A stretch of 64,000 bases of DNA from Maribacter algicola (GCF_003933245.1 NZ_QUSX01000001.1:1-64000); one strand, 5' to 3'; shown: positions 51,995-61,741, counted from the stretch's first letter. Made by a program: numbers and translations. The notes: generated from the letters alone by a model not told the origin.

Positions 51995-54469
51995 TTAAAT
52001 TTTGAATTGTAAGGTGGTATAAAAAGTCCTTGGTTCCGCTGGCAGTATACCTGGACCCGGGTAGCCTGTTGCCCGCCTGGTAAAATAACTATTATTAAGG
52101 ACATTATTTATTCCCGCCTCCAACTTCCATTTCTTATAGGAATAGGACAGGGAAAAATCCAAAATATCATAGGCTGGTATTTCACCTTCTATACCCCTTT
52201 GATTGTCGTTCACGTCCTGTGGTGCATTTGTGGCATCCGTGAATTGATCGGACAAATAGGTATATTGAATACTGCCCAGAAGATTGGCATATCCAAAGTT
52301 TAAGCCCGTTTTTAAATTAACTGCGGATATAAATTCTACTTTGTTTCCCTCCACATTGGTGCTTTGAGAGGACAAGTATTCTGATTCCGTTAGGGCCAAA
52401 TTAAGGAAGTAATTCATTTTCAATTTTTCGACCGACGGAAAAAAAGTTTCCTTTATACTCCAGTTTGAAAAGCTTTCCAGGCCATAGATAAAGGCTGTTC
52501 CGATATTTCCTCGGAAACGAATAACCCTACCCGTTTCAACCTCCTCACCGGCGGCATTTGTGCGTGTCTCGTTTTTCAAAATCTCTCCCAACCGATTGTC
52601 ATAAAGCAAACCGAATGCGCTCACATCGTAGGACAATATATTATTGAACCTCCCCCTAAATCCCGAATCGGCAGTGAAACCATCCTCATCCTGGATATTT
52701 TCATCCACTTGAAAGGAAGGGTTTACTACCCTGATGTCACTAAAGGTCACAGACCTATAGTTTTGGGAAAAATTACCATAGATTTCAATGCTTGGATTCA
52801 ATTTATAGGTTGCTCCCAGACCTAATAATAGAAAGGTCCTATTAAATTCCCGATTGTCCGATATGTCCTCGTTCAACAATGGGTTTCCCGCCAAATCAAG
52901 TACAATGTTTTTATAGCTACCAAGGCTTTTCGTTTTTATATGTTCCAATCTAAAACCAGGGGTAAGCGTAAGCTTTTGAGATATGTTAAAGACATTCTCG
53001 CCAAAGAATGCAAGGTTTGCATTGGGAAACTCAAACTGGGACTGTCTTTCATAATTGGGAAATTCGGCATCGGCGAAATTAAAGTCCGGATCTGCTTCGG
53101 CAGATCCTGGCCCTTGTCTTTGGTCGTTATTGGTTCTGTAGATCTTTGACCCAAGGAGTAATGCGGACTGGGATTCGCCTAGCTTGTACCTTGTAAGCAA
53201 TCGAGCTTCGGCACCCCAGTTCCTAAAATTATCCGCAAGAAGTTCCCTAGGTTCCTCAAGGTCATCCTGTTGGGACACCCTATTGGTCCTAAAACCCAAA
53301 GCGCTTCGGGAAGCATCCAATCCAAATACATTCAAACTAAAATCCGTATTGGTCGAAAATTTGTGATCCAACCGCGCGGAGAATAATTTCCAGTTCACAT
53401 CAAACCAGTTTCTATTTCTGTTGCTAAAAGTAGGGTCCTCTATAAACTGTGCGTCCGTGAGTCCACCGGGCTGTTTGGCCAAATAATCCAAAAATGTAGT
53501 CTCCAAAGTCAACTTTGTCCTATCCGAAATCTGGTAGCCCAGATGTGCGTAGTAATTTCTGCTATTGAAATTGGAATTGGGCCTAAAACCATTTCCTTCC
53601 TTGTAATTAAAGTAGGTATAATAGCTAATCTTGCCCGAAGTGCCTCCCAGACTGTTAAAGCTTGTTTTTAAATCATAGGAACCCACCGTCTGCCTACTCA
53701 CCCATTCTATCTTTTTTAAGGGATTTGGGGTCTTGAACTTAAAATTTACCAGGCCGCCAAATTGGGTTCCATACTGCAACGAAGCAGCACCTCTTACCAC
53801 CTGGATTTCCTCCAAGGCTTCTGCCGGGGGTGTGTAATAACTCTCAGGATATCCAAGAACATCCGCACTAATATCATAACCATTCTGTCTGGTATTGAAA
53901 TTTGCCGTCCTATTGGGATCGAGCCCCCTACCCCCAATATTCAACTGTAATCCCGCATCGCCATTATCGTAGATATTAAGCCCTACAACCTGACCGTATA
54001 CCTGTCTGGCATTGTTGGCCGCCAAATTTCCCGTGATTCCTTCCATTAACACAACTTCACTCTTCTTGCCAGCATAGATGGCGGTGCCGTCCACTTTTTT
54101 GAGCTGCTTTAATTCAAAGATCTGTTCTCTTTTCTGGGTAAGCACCACCTCTGATAGGTTTTGTGCGCGTATCCGCTCCAATTCAAAGTTCAAGGCTGTA
54201 CTATCCCCAATTACCAATTCTTCTTCCTTAATCTCAAATTCATATGCGAAAATTACAAGGCTATAGTTTCCAGCCGCCATATTTTCAAAAAGAAAGCGTC
54301 CATTGGAATCGGTTGTTTCCAAACGCTCCAACTGCTTTATATAGATCTCGGCATCCGGAACAGGCTTGCCATTTCCGTCAGTTATTTTCCCAGTAAAACT
54401 AATTTGTCCAAAGGCCGAAAAAGTCACTAAAAAAAACAGTACAATACTATAGTCCCTTAATCTCATCAT
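51995..54469 (-). CDS. TonB-dependent receptor, FecA-like, in imelysin/HTTM operon
   Basis: 824 residues from the MMRLRDYS start; a further 13 codons upstream are open. The signal peptide ends SAFGQ. A CarboxypepD_reg-like domain follows (FTGKITDGNGKPVPDAEIYIKQ), then a plug (NIGGRGLDPNRTANFNTRQNG; EEIQVVRGAASLQYGTQFGG) and a ~600-residue beta-barrel ending in an aromatic-rich strand (PRTFYTTLQFKI). The start overlaps the end of the HTTM gene by about 20 bases, so it is translationally coupled as the last gene of DUF4856 / imelysin / HTTM / receptor. It imports a ligand across the outer membrane using TonB energy; iron or an iron chelate is inferred from context and the Fur-like boxes upstream of the operon. 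Confidence 0.9.
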   Translation of the reverse strand: MMRLRDYSIVLFFLVTFSAFGQISFTGKITDGNGKPVPDAEIYIKQLERLETTDSNGRFLFENMAAGNYSLVIFAYEFEIKEEELVIGDSTALNFELERIRAQNLSEVVLTQKREQIFELKQLKKVDGTAIYAGKKSEVVLMEGITGNLAANNARQVYGQVVGLNIYDNGDAGLQLNIGGRGLDPNRTANFNTRQNGYDISADVLGYPESYYTPPAEALEEIQVVRGAASLQYGTQFGGLVNFKFKTPNPLKKIEWVSRQTVGSYDLKTSFNSLGGTSGKISYYTYFNYKEGNGFRPNSNFNSRNYYAHLGYQISDRTKLTLETTFLDYLAKQPGGLTDAQFIEDPTFSNRNRNWFDVNWKLFSARLDHKFSTNTDFSLNVFGLDASRSALGFRTNRVSQQDDLEEPRELLADNFRNWGAEARLLTRYKLGESQSALLLGSKIYRTNNDQRQGPGSAEADPDFNFADAEFPNYERQSQFEFPNANLAFFGENVFNISQKLTLTPGFRLEHIKTKSLGSYKNIVLDLAGNPLLNEDISDNREFNRTFLLLGLGATYKLNPSIEIYGNFSQNYRSVTFSDIRVVNPSFQVDENIQDEDGFTADSGFRGRFNNILSYDVSAFGLLYDNRLGEILKNETRTNAAGEEVETGRVIRFRGNIGTAFIYGLESFSNWSIKETFFPSVEKLKMNYFLNLALTESEYLSSQSTNVEGNKVEFISAVNLKTGLNFGYANLLGSIQYTYLSDQFTDATNAPQDVNDNQRGIEGEIPAYDILDFSLSYSYKKWKLEAGINNVLNNSYFTRRATGYPGPGILPAEPRTFYTTLQFKI

Positions 54470-55814
54470 TAAATGGTAATATCCAGTTTTTATGTTTAAA
54501 CGATTCACTTTGCTGCGCCAAGTTCACTTTAGGGTCGATAAATTCAGTACTTAATCTACCATTTAAACTCACCCTACAATCCACATATACCTCCACATTT
54601 TTATGCCCATCCTTTTCGAAGTGATTTTTGAGGTAGTGTGCGTATTCCAATATAAAATCGGGTTGGAAGGCCATTTGCTTTTCCTGGAAGGGTGTCAGGA
54701 AATCGGAATTATCGACATAAAACCAACCCCCTGTTTCCCCATTGACAATCTTGAATTGTGCATAGCCTGATTTTTCCATTAACATGACCCGCCATGAAAA
54801 GCGATACCCTTCTTCGGTCCAAAACAGTTCGCCCGGATAGAGTAGATAACGGAAAGGAAATGTCAATTGAATGATGAAAAAGATCGCAATCATCCCCAAA
54901 AAGAGTTTTTTCCTGGCCGAAGAAACGTAGTTGAATGTCCTGTTGTTTCTAAAATAGCCCTTTTGAATTTTGAATACTTTCCCCACTCCGTTAAGAATTC
55001 TTTGGTGGACATTCGAATTAAAAAATATCAGTGCAGAAACGATCATGATATAGGGAAACATTCCAATTGGAAACAAAACCCTGGTAAGTACATGAAAAAT
55101 AATGACCAACACAAAGGCATAAGGTCTCGTCTTTTTTACCAATAATAAAAACGGAATGGCCAAATCGTACAAAGCCCCGGTCCAACTGAAAGCGTATTGT
55201 ACCCATTCCTGCCCTAATAAATCCCCAATAAACGGAATATCAAATTTTGAGGGCAACCATATTTTTAAAGGCATTGCCCTGAACAACCAATCCGAATTTA
55301 ATTTGGCCACACCTGCATAAAAGTAAACGATGCCTAGCAACAACTTTATACTATTGATGGTCCAAGCGGGAATAAATTGGTAAGCTTTTTCCTTATTGTT
55401 ACGGGCATCTAAAGAAAAATAGGCTTCCGCAGGAAGAAAAATCATCAAGAAGCTAAGAATACTTATAAAATAGTAATGGTTTAAATATGTGGTCTTATCC
55501 ATTAATTCTATGTAAGTAAAACTAAGAAAAAAAAGAACAATCGATATTCTGTACCTATATCCCAGTGCCACTAAAAATGCAGAAAGTCCACAAATGGCAA
55601 AAAGCAGGTATGTAAAATTACCAATTGGCTTGACCCATTCAAAACCATAGTAGGAGAAGAAAAACCTTGGCTGAATGTACAGTTTATCGATCCATCCATA
55701 AGCCCAAAATCTCAGGATACTAAAAAGCATCATGAAACCAAAAAAAATGCGAAAGACCGCCAAAGGGGCGGCCTCCACAGGGTCATTTATGTATTTTTTG
55801 AGAGTAGCCTTCAT
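54447..55814 (-). CDS. HTTM-domain (gamma-carboxylase-like) membrane protein
   Basis: 455 residues. The N-terminal ~290 residues are membrane-embedded with several helices (FRIFFGFMMLFSILRFWAYGW, FFSYYGFEWVKPIGNF, LLGIVYFYAGVAKLNSDWL), matching the HTTM domain of vitamin K-dependent gamma-carboxylase relatives. The C-terminal part has YRFSWRVMLMEKSGYAQFKI and GWFYVDNSDFLTPFQEKQMAFQPDFILEYAHYL, as in bacterial homologues. The start codon overlaps the imelysin stop (TAATG), so translation is coupled. Why a carboxylase-like protein sits in an iron-uptake operon is unknown; modifying or assisting the lipoprotein partners is a speculation. Confidence 0.88.
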   Translation of the reverse strand: MKATLKKYINDPVEAAPLAVFRIFFGFMMLFSILRFWAYGWIDKLYIQPRFFFSYYGFEWVKPIGNFTYLLFAICGLSAFLVALGYRYRISIVLFFLSFTYIELMDKTTYLNHYYFISILSFLMIFLPAEAYFSLDARNNKEKAYQFIPAWTINSIKLLLGIVYFYAGVAKLNSDWLFRAMPLKIWLPSKFDIPFIGDLLGQEWVQYAFSWTGALYDLAIPFLLLVKKTRPYAFVLVIIFHVLTRVLFPIGMFPYIMIVSALIFFNSNVHQRILNGVGKVFKIQKGYFRNNRTFNYVSSARKKLFLGMIAIFFIIQLTFPFRYLLYPGELFWTEEGYRFSWRVMLMEKSGYAQFKIVNGETGGWFYVDNSDFLTPFQEKQMAFQPDFILEYAHYLKNHFEKDGHKNVEVYVDCRVSLNGRLSTEFIDPKVNLAQQSESFKHKNWILPFNDEIKGL

Positions 55815-56962
55815 TAGTCACCATCAGCGTCCACAAAATCGATACTAATGCTCATGGCGGAAACCATATCGACCTTTAACAAAGGTACCACTTTCTGGAC
55901 CTCATCATAAGCCAATAGCATATCCGTCGGTGGGTTATTGTCCTCGATTTCATTTCTAAAAGACTGTAAAGACGTAACCAACTCCCTTGCCTTGTTCAAC
56001 TGGGCATTGATCATAGCACTTAAATCGTCGCCTTGTTTTATGGAATTTAACTTATCCAAATAGGATGAAAGACTTTCACCTTCACTTCCCCCATTAAAAT
56101 GTCTACCATTGAAAAAATCCTGAACGGCATCCAAGCCTTCCAAAAATAGTGTATTGGAAACCTCAGGGTTAAAATAGGCCTCTACATTTCTGGCCAAGGT
56201 ATTTCCCGAGAATACCCCTAACGGGATACCCATTTTACCTGCTCTTAGAAACTTTTCATAATAAAAGATATAGTCGTTTACCAGACGATCTACCGAGGCT
56301 GTGGAGGAGGCACCATCATTTGCCACGAAAACATCCCTATATCCACTTTTCCATTCCTGAAGCACCGTTTGTGTCATGGTGGACATATCCGTCAATATAT
56401 CATTGACCAATAGAACAATGTTGTCACCACCCACCCCTGTGTACATATCCAAGATGGCTATATCAGTATCCGCGAGACCATTGAACAAATAATCCAGGGC
56501 CGGAAAACCTTTACCTTCCCTACTACTTGAAAGTGATAGATCATAAGTACCTGTAGCAATCCACTCGTCTATTTTTGAAGTATTGGTTGGATAAATGTTC
56601 ATATTTAACCTAAAACCGATAGTTTCCGCCGGACCTATTTCAAACATAGAAACCCGCTGCCACATTTTGTAGGCATCCAACCATTTGAAACGTAGCATCG
56701 TAAGGTTCTCCTGAGTCCTCACATCTTGGAACTGATCAAAACTTGATTTGAGGGAACCCATGGCAGTCGCAAAGGTCTCATAGGAAGGAAGAATGATGTT
56801 ATCGGCCCAATTTACTAGCATGGCTCCCCTATTAAAGGTAACTTCCCCAGTTATAGGTGTTGTTATTTCTTCATCATTTTCTATGGTATCCGAAGAACAT
56901 CCTACAATCATGAAAAAGACCAAAAACCTCCAGACTATTTTTCCTTTAAAAAATGTATTCAT
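55814..56962 (-). CDS. Imelysin family lipoprotein
   Basis: 382 residues with a lipoprotein signal (FLVFFMIVGCSSD, cysteine near residue 22). Helical imelysin-like core: MLVNWADNIILPSYETF, LRFKWLDAYKMWQRVSMFEIGPAE, then GFPALDYLFNG in place of the GxHxxE motif found in canonical imelysins. This variant is the form usual in Bacteroidota lipoproteins of this locus type. Imelysin-like proteins are linked to iron uptake (for example EfeO-type). Likely a periplasmic or surface iron-binding partner of the receptor. Stop and next start overlap as TAATG. Confidence 0.88.
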   Translation of the reverse strand: MNTFFKGKIVWRFLVFFMIVGCSSDTIENDEEITTPITGEVTFNRGAMLVNWADNIILPSYETFATAMGSLKSSFDQFQDVRTQENLTMLRFKWLDAYKMWQRVSMFEIGPAETIGFRLNMNIYPTNTSKIDEWIATGTYDLSLSSSREGKGFPALDYLFNGLADTDIAILDMYTGVGGDNIVLLVNDILTDMSTMTQTVLQEWKSGYRDVFVANDGASSTASVDRLVNDYIFYYEKFLRAGKMGIPLGVFSGNTLARNVEAYFNPEVSNTLFLEGLDAVQDFFNGRHFNGGSEGESLSSYLDKLNSIKQGDDLSAMINAQLNKARELVTSLQSFRNEIEDNNPPTDMLLAYDEVQKVVPLLKVDMVSAMSISIDFVDADGD

Positions 56963-57042
56963 CTTAATAGTGTACTGTTATTTTTAAAATTTATTTGGTG
57001 TCCATGTACAAAATTCCCTGATTCCGAATTAAACCTAAGCTC

Positions 57043-58329
57043 TTATTCGGCGGCTTGTTCCAAGGTAAATTCAAACCTCTGTGATATGGTTTCAGAAATG
57101 GCGTCCAAGGTGGTAATTTCAACATCCCAAAGGCCATTGGGTCCATCGTCCAATAAATCCTCTATCATCGCATCTACTTCGGAGGCCGAAAAATAGGGTG
57201 CGTTCGTACTAGGGTTTTTTGTAAACTGTAAACTGTATATAAATCCGTAGCCTTCCGAAAGATCGTGAAATGCGGTTCCAAATGCCGGAACTTCCTGCGA
57301 GAGGGATGGTTTAGCCTGCTGCAAATAATATACGGCCCTAATACCAATAATTTCGGATACTTTTTGCTGAATTATTTTAGCCTGTTCGTCCCTTAGATCA
57401 TAATCACCTGCCACGATGGCCGCCCTGCCTAATTTGAATGCTTGAAAAATGGCATCGGCAATTCCCTGGAAGTCAGGGTCTCCCTCGACTCTGCCAATGT
57501 ACTTGTTCAAATAATCATCGGCTCCTAAATCCGCATTGGGGTCGGATGCATCTTGATTTAAACCGTAAACATAGCCGTAGGCCTCATCCCATTTATGCTC
57601 CATAGTCGTGTAGGACTTGCCCTCCTCTACATTGCCCATATCATTTTCTGCCCTATTTTCCCCTTCGTCAAGAACGGAAGTGCTTAAGTAATTATTAATA
57701 GTTTGATCAACTACCCATGCGCCAATAAGCCCCTTTACGACCATTTGATCATATTCCAACCCAAGGGCATTGATATATCGCGTGGATGAACCGTCTGCAA
57801 TTTGACCAGAAATCCCAGCTTGGGCTGCGGTATTCCAATTGGGAAACACCTCAGCTACCTGCGCCTCGATCCAACCTTCAAAATCTGCGCGGATCAAAGC
57901 CTGGGCCGTTGCATTGTCTGAAAAATAATCCGCAGAAGCCGCAGTTTTACTTTTTATGTTTTTATCAGAACTGTTTAAAGCGGCATCCTCAAAATTTGAC
58001 TCCCCCTCCACATGGGCAAACATTGCCAATAAGGCCTCGCTGGATTTACCCGGATTTTTAAGGGAACTGGCCAATTCGGCGCCCATTGCCAATCTTGTAG
58101 TCTGCCCATTGAAATCAACGGTATTTTCCCCATTTCTGGTAAACTGGTAGGAAGCAGGTGCCTCTACCGATACATTGCAAGGAGCGCAGGCCCCTCCACA
58201 ATCTATTCCAGTTTCACTGCCGTTCATAATGCCATCGGCACAAGAAGTTATATCTATTCCATCATCATTTGAACTACAGGCACCAAGTAAAATGGTCAAA
58301 AACAGGAAGAAAAAAATATACTTACGCAT
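57043..58329 (-). CDS. DUF4856 domain lipoprotein
   Basis: 428 residues. Signal YIFFFLFLTILLGACSSNDD with the lipobox cysteine near residue 18. A short Cys-rich segment (SCADGIMNGSETGIDCGGACAPC) precedes the DUF4856 domain, which begins near APASYQFTRNGENTVDFNGQTTRLAMGAEL. The rest is mostly helical (HKWDEAYGYVYGLN). DUF4856 genes commonly stand next to imelysin-like genes in Bacteroidota; its role is not established. It is the first gene of the operon, with a TAGGTTTG -7 element (58379-58372) and Fur-like repeats on both sides of that element. Confidence 0.88.
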   Translation of the reverse strand: MRKYIFFFLFLTILLGACSSNDDGIDITSCADGIMNGSETGIDCGGACAPCNVSVEAPASYQFTRNGENTVDFNGQTTRLAMGAELASSLKNPGKSSEALLAMFAHVEGESNFEDAALNSSDKNIKSKTAASADYFSDNATAQALIRADFEGWIEAQVAEVFPNWNTAAQAGISGQIADGSSTRYINALGLEYDQMVVKGLIGAWVVDQTINNYLSTSVLDEGENRAENDMGNVEEGKSYTTMEHKWDEAYGYVYGLNQDASDPNADLGADDYLNKYIGRVEGDPDFQGIADAIFQAFKLGRAAIVAGDYDLRDEQAKIIQQKVSEIIGIRAVYYLQQAKPSLSQEVPAFGTAFHDLSEGYGFIYSLQFTKNPSTNAPYFSASEVDAMIEDLLDDGPNGLWDVEITTLDAISETISQRFEFTLEQAAE

Positions 58330-58345
58330 TTAAGAAATTAAATTT

Positions 58346-58364
58346 ATTTAGACTTCATATAAAT
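58346..58364. promoter_or_regulatory. Fur-like box A, DUF4856 operon
   Basis: ATTTAGA-CTTCA-TATAAAT: a 7-5-7 inverted repeat with one mismatch from perfect symmetry, between the -7 element and the start codon. Iron-responsive control is inferred. Confidence 0.5.
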
Positions 58365-58407
58365 AGTTGCGCAAACCTAAAACAAGTTCCATAAATATGA
58401 AAATCTT

Positions 58408-58426
58408 ATTTGTACTAAATCTAAAT
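58408..58426. promoter_or_regulatory. Fur-like box D, DUF4856 operon
   Basis: ATTTGTA-CTAAA-TCTAAAT: one perfect half-site and one with two mismatches, upstream of the TAGGTTTG -7 element (58379-58372). No gene lies in 58330-58725; the rest of that stretch shows only this promoter and the terminator at 58667-58701. Confidence 0.4.
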
Positions 58427-58666
58427 AAAATGTAAGATTTAACATTTAGGAAAACTTGATGGAAATGATACATGATATTAGGCAGTTCCTTTTTTTTTGA
58501 TTTACCCTAGTGTAAAAAATGCGATTCGAACAACCTGTTTCCAAATCATTTGTATGTTTTTGCCCTTGTAGAAAATTGGCAATAGAAATAGTGGTTGGGA
58601 GAATCTGGACAGTTTAAAGATTGGTTCTACTTAAACTAGAATTTTCATGTACATATGATGACGGAC

Positions 58667-58701
58667 AAAAAAACCGAGCAATCCAAAGAGAATTACCCGG
58701 T
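58667..58701 (-). terminator. Terminator of the HmuR-like/HmuY-like operon
   Basis: Twelve-pair stem (58673-58684 with 58690-58701; three G-U pairs in the minus-strand RNA), loop of five, then seven T's on the minus strand. It starts 24 bases beyond the HmuY-like stop. Confidence 0.85.
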
Positions 58702-58725
58702 CGTAAGGATTCCTGACAACCTATT

Positions 58726-59601
58726 CTATTCCAAGGCGGTTTCGCCCTCGTTGGGATTGTATACATAATTGAAGGTATAAACCCTGGATTCATCCGAAAA
58801 TGCATCCGGTTCCGCAGGTGCGTCCCTATAATAACTTAGAATCTCGACTTTGGCAAATTTCCCATCATGGGTCCTAAATACCAAAATCCTACCCGGTATA
58901 GGAGTCACCGTAAAGGTGGCCGGATTGTAATTGTACCATCCTTCACCACTTCCCGCAGGTACGGCAAAGGAACCTGCCGCATCCTGATCAAAGGAGAGTC
59001 CATTGGCACTTGTGATATCAGAAAAAATTCCATTTTGTATCGCAGCGCCGGCATTGCCGTTCCTCGTAGGCTCCTCATTGGTACCCGTAGCCGTACCGCC
59101 ATTCACAGCTATGGTCGTTCCTCGAAAGGCAATGTCCCAATCCGTCTCACTATCAGTTACAGCACCGGTTTCAAAGCTAAACTTTGTAAAGGGTCCGCCT
59201 ACAGGTTCTCCCTGCCCACCCGTTTGTGGTGCGGACAAGTTCGAAATGGTTTCTGTAACCAAATTTGACAATACGGTAAAACTGGAAGCCGATAATTTTG
59301 TAAAACCGTTTGCGGAAATTTCAATTTGCCCCGAAGCAGCACCCGAAGGAACCGTAGTTACGATTTCCGTACTGGTCACCGAAGTTACCGTGGCGGAAAC
59401 CCCGTTGAACGATATGGAAATATTGGAAGCATCGGAAGGGAAATCGGTTCCCGTAATTCTAATTTCCGTACCCACCGTTCCAGATTCAGGGGAAATGGAC
59501 ATCACCGTAAATTCAGAAACCGAATCACCATCGTCATCGTTACAGGCCACAAAAGAAAAAATCACCATAAAAAGGGCACAAAATCTAAGAGTTGTTTTCA
59601 T
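58726..59601 (-). CDS. HmuY-like heme-binding lipoprotein with IPT/TIG domain
   Basis: 291 residues. Lipoprotein signal LFMVIFSFVACNDDDGD with the acylated cysteine near residue 20. An IPT/TIG Ig-like domain covers ~33-112 (VMSISPESGTVGTEIRITGTDFP). The C-terminal ~175 residues match the HmuY type: GGPFTKFSFETGAV, DWDIAFRGTTIAVNGGTATG, GILVFRT-like RILVFRTHDGKFAKVEILSYY. HmuY of Porphyromonas binds heme and hands it to the HmuR receptor. The gene starts 12 bases after the TonB receptor stop, so the two form an hmuR-hmuY pair in reverse of the usual order. Heme ligands were not identified by eye. Confidence 0.85.
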   Translation of the reverse strand: MKTTLRFCALFMVIFSFVACNDDDGDSVSEFTVMSISPESGTVGTEIRITGTDFPSDASNISISFNGVSATVTSVTSTEIVTTVPSGAASGQIEISANGFTKLSASSFTVLSNLVTETISNLSAPQTGGQGEPVGGPFTKFSFETGAVTDSETDWDIAFRGTTIAVNGGTATGTNEEPTRNGNAGAAIQNGIFSDITSANGLSFDQDAAGSFAVPAGSGEGWYNYNPATFTVTPIPGRILVFRTHDGKFAKVEILSYYRDAPAEPDAFSDESRVYTFNYVYNPNEGETALE

Positions 59602-59613
59602 GAAAAATTAAAT

Positions 59614-61710
59614 TTAGAATGTAATGTTTAATCGAGTGAATAATTGAATTCCAGGATTTATTAGAACCTCGTTATCCTGTAAAGCGAGCGGGTTGTTGCC
59701 CGTAAAGTCCAAAAGATTGTTAGCGCCCAATTGAAGTTGGTAATGCTTGAAAAGGGTTTTGCCCAAGGATAGGTTCACCAAGGAATACCCATCTACGAAA
59801 CTGTTATCAAAATCGTCCAAAAGGTCGTTGCCGTTTCTATCGGTAAGTCCGAACCTACTGCGGTAAACGACCCTGAGGTTGGCGTTTGCATCCCATTTGG
59901 GGATTTCATAGAATACCTTGAAATTAAAGGTGTGGCGGGAACGATTTTCCAGACCAAAGTACTGGCTTCTTTCCAAACGTACGGTTTGTAGGGTCTCTGG
60001 ATCTCGAGCAAAAACCTCGCCTTGATTTAGGGCCTCCTCCTGGTCCTTATCATAAGCGAACAGCAATTGATATCCACCGGAAAGACTCAGGTTTTTAATA
60101 CCGTTAAATCTAATATCGGTTTCAAGTCCCTGGGTGTACACCCGTTCCCGATTGATGTAGCCAAAAACGTTCTGACCGTTGGTCTTGGAGGCAAGGATTT
60201 GGGTGTCGATAAGATTCGTGAAATCGTTGCGGAAAAGGTTTACATCGGTCGTTAATTTTCCCGATTTTAGGGTCAGCCCCAAATTATACCCAATGGAACT
60301 TTCCGCATTGAGCCGTTGGCCCAATTGAGTAGGATTAACGGCCAAATTAGCAATCTCGCCATTTTCCTGCAATCGCTGAATTCCCTGCGCCTCCACTTCC
60401 TTGCCAAAAACGGAATAGCCCCCACCCGATGCATTTGTAAAATCAAGGTACAACTGCCTAAAATCGGGCGCCTTGAAGCCGCTGCCCACGGAACCTTTAA
60501 CGGCAAGATTAGGTAATATTTCATACCGTGCAGAAAGTTTGGGACTCAATTGGGAATTGTATTCGCTGTGATTGTCAAATCGAAGTCCCGCAATCACATT
60601 CAGGCCTTCCAAAGGTGTAAAATCATACTGTGAAAAGATATATTGAGATAGAAAGGAAACATTGTTCGCAAAAAGGTTACGTTGCAATGTTTCAAAATTG
60701 GCACCAACCCCTAAAGTAAGCGTGTTGTTATTGAATTTTTGGTTGAATCGAACCTCTGGACGGAATAATTTCTGATTGAAATCATTGGCCAATAGTACCT
60801 CATCGGTCAAAATATCCAACGATTCCTCATCCGCAATATAATTGGTGTAGTACAGTTCGTACTGTAAATTCGTTTTGGAAGATGGATCGTGGTTTGCCCG
60901 TACCAGGAAATTCATATCTTGTTCCATGCTGGTACTGGGAGCTACGTCAAAAATCTGATGAAAGAATCGGCCGGAGGCGAAGAAATCAAGATTTTCCGAA
61001 ACATCGTAGAAAAAGCGGCCGCTCAACGTATAGTTGTCAAAAGGATTTACAGTCTGCCCTATATCGCCGGAGGCCAGGTCATAACCATCCGTGCTGAGCC
61101 TATCCATAAAAAAGGAATAACCAAAGTCCTCCTTTCGCTGGTTGATACTAAAATTGCTATTATGGTGATTGAACGTGGCCATGCGATGGCTAAGCTGTCC
61201 GCTTATTTTTTCGGTCGAAGGTTTTTCCGTGATGATATTGATAACACCACCAAGGGCTTCGGAACCAAAAAGACTGCTAGAGGGTCCTTTGACCACCTCG
61301 ATCTGCTTGATGTTGCCAATGGCAAACCGACTCAAATCCAAGTTACCGGAACTACGCCCCACCACGGGAACACCATCAATAAGTATCAAAACGTAGTCTG
61401 AGGCAATACCCTGTATCTGAACGCCCTCTCCCCCACCCACCGTGGCATCTGGAGTCATAACAATTCCTGTCTGTTCGTTCAAAATTTCGTCCAACCTAGT
61501 GACCCCTGTTTGCTCCAATTGGGTTTTAGGAATTAAGGTCACCGGCAATGGTAATGAGGAAAGTTGACGTACGGTACGTGTTGCCGTCACTACAACTTCA
61601 TCAAGGTCCTGTGTTAGAATGGAATCTACTTTTTGTTCGGTCTGCCCATGAGATAGGTAAAGGCAAAATCCTGAAAAAAATATCAAAAAATAATTTTTAT
61701 TTAGACTCAT
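59614..61710 (-). CDS. TonB-dependent receptor, HmuR/BtuB-like
   Basis: 698 residues. Signal peptide FLIFFSGFCLYLSHGQ. A TonB-box-like EVVVTATR is followed by a plug with VQIQGIASDYVLILIDGVP, IKQIEVVKGPSSSLFGSEALGGVINI. The barrel includes SGFKAPDFRQLYL and NPTQLGQRLNAESS, positionally like the FRAP and NPDL motifs of heme receptors. The C-terminal strand ends RLNITF. Directly upstream of an HmuY-like gene in one operon, so heme uptake across the outer membrane is the best inference. Its start codon lies within a Fur-like inverted repeat; a TATTTTTG -7 element (61735-61728) lies just upstream. Confidence 0.9.
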   Translation of the reverse strand: MSLNKNYFLIFFSGFCLYLSHGQTEQKVDSILTQDLDEVVVTATRTVRQLSSLPLPVTLIPKTQLEQTGVTRLDEILNEQTGIVMTPDATVGGGEGVQIQGIASDYVLILIDGVPVVGRSSGNLDLSRFAIGNIKQIEVVKGPSSSLFGSEALGGVINIITEKPSTEKISGQLSHRMATFNHHNSNFSINQRKEDFGYSFFMDRLSTDGYDLASGDIGQTVNPFDNYTLSGRFFYDVSENLDFFASGRFFHQIFDVAPSTSMEQDMNFLVRANHDPSSKTNLQYELYYTNYIADEESLDILTDEVLLANDFNQKLFRPEVRFNQKFNNNTLTLGVGANFETLQRNLFANNVSFLSQYIFSQYDFTPLEGLNVIAGLRFDNHSEYNSQLSPKLSARYEILPNLAVKGSVGSGFKAPDFRQLYLDFTNASGGGYSVFGKEVEAQGIQRLQENGEIANLAVNPTQLGQRLNAESSIGYNLGLTLKSGKLTTDVNLFRNDFTNLIDTQILASKTNGQNVFGYINRERVYTQGLETDIRFNGIKNLSLSGGYQLLFAYDKDQEEALNQGEVFARDPETLQTVRLERSQYFGLENRSRHTFNFKVFYEIPKWDANANLRVVYRSRFGLTDRNGNDLLDDFDNSFVDGYSLVNLSLGKTLFKHYQLQLGANNLLDFTGNNPLALQDNEVLINPGIQLFTRLNITF

Positions 61711-61717
61711 TCTATAT
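61699..61717. promoter_or_regulatory. Fur-like box B, HmuR-like operon
   Basis: ATTTAGA-CTCAT-TCTATAT: 7-5-7 inverted repeat with one mismatch, overlapping the receptor start codon and 10 bases downstream of the -7 element. Confidence 0.5.
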
Positions 61718-61741
61718 AAATTTGGCTCAAAAATAAATATT

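Noticed and set aside
58614..58805. 63-codon minus-strand open frame overlapping the HmuY-like 3' end
   Set aside because: Out of frame with the real gene and spanning its terminator hairpin.
59003..59611. 202-codon plus-strand open frame antisense to the HmuY-like gene
   Set aside because: The minus-strand gene has a lipobox, IPT/TIG and HmuY motifs; the antisense translation has none.
59611..59629. Another Fur-like box between the HmuY-like and HmuR-like genes
   Set aside because: Only one half-site (ATTTAGA) is present; the other half does not match, and the genes are co-transcribed.
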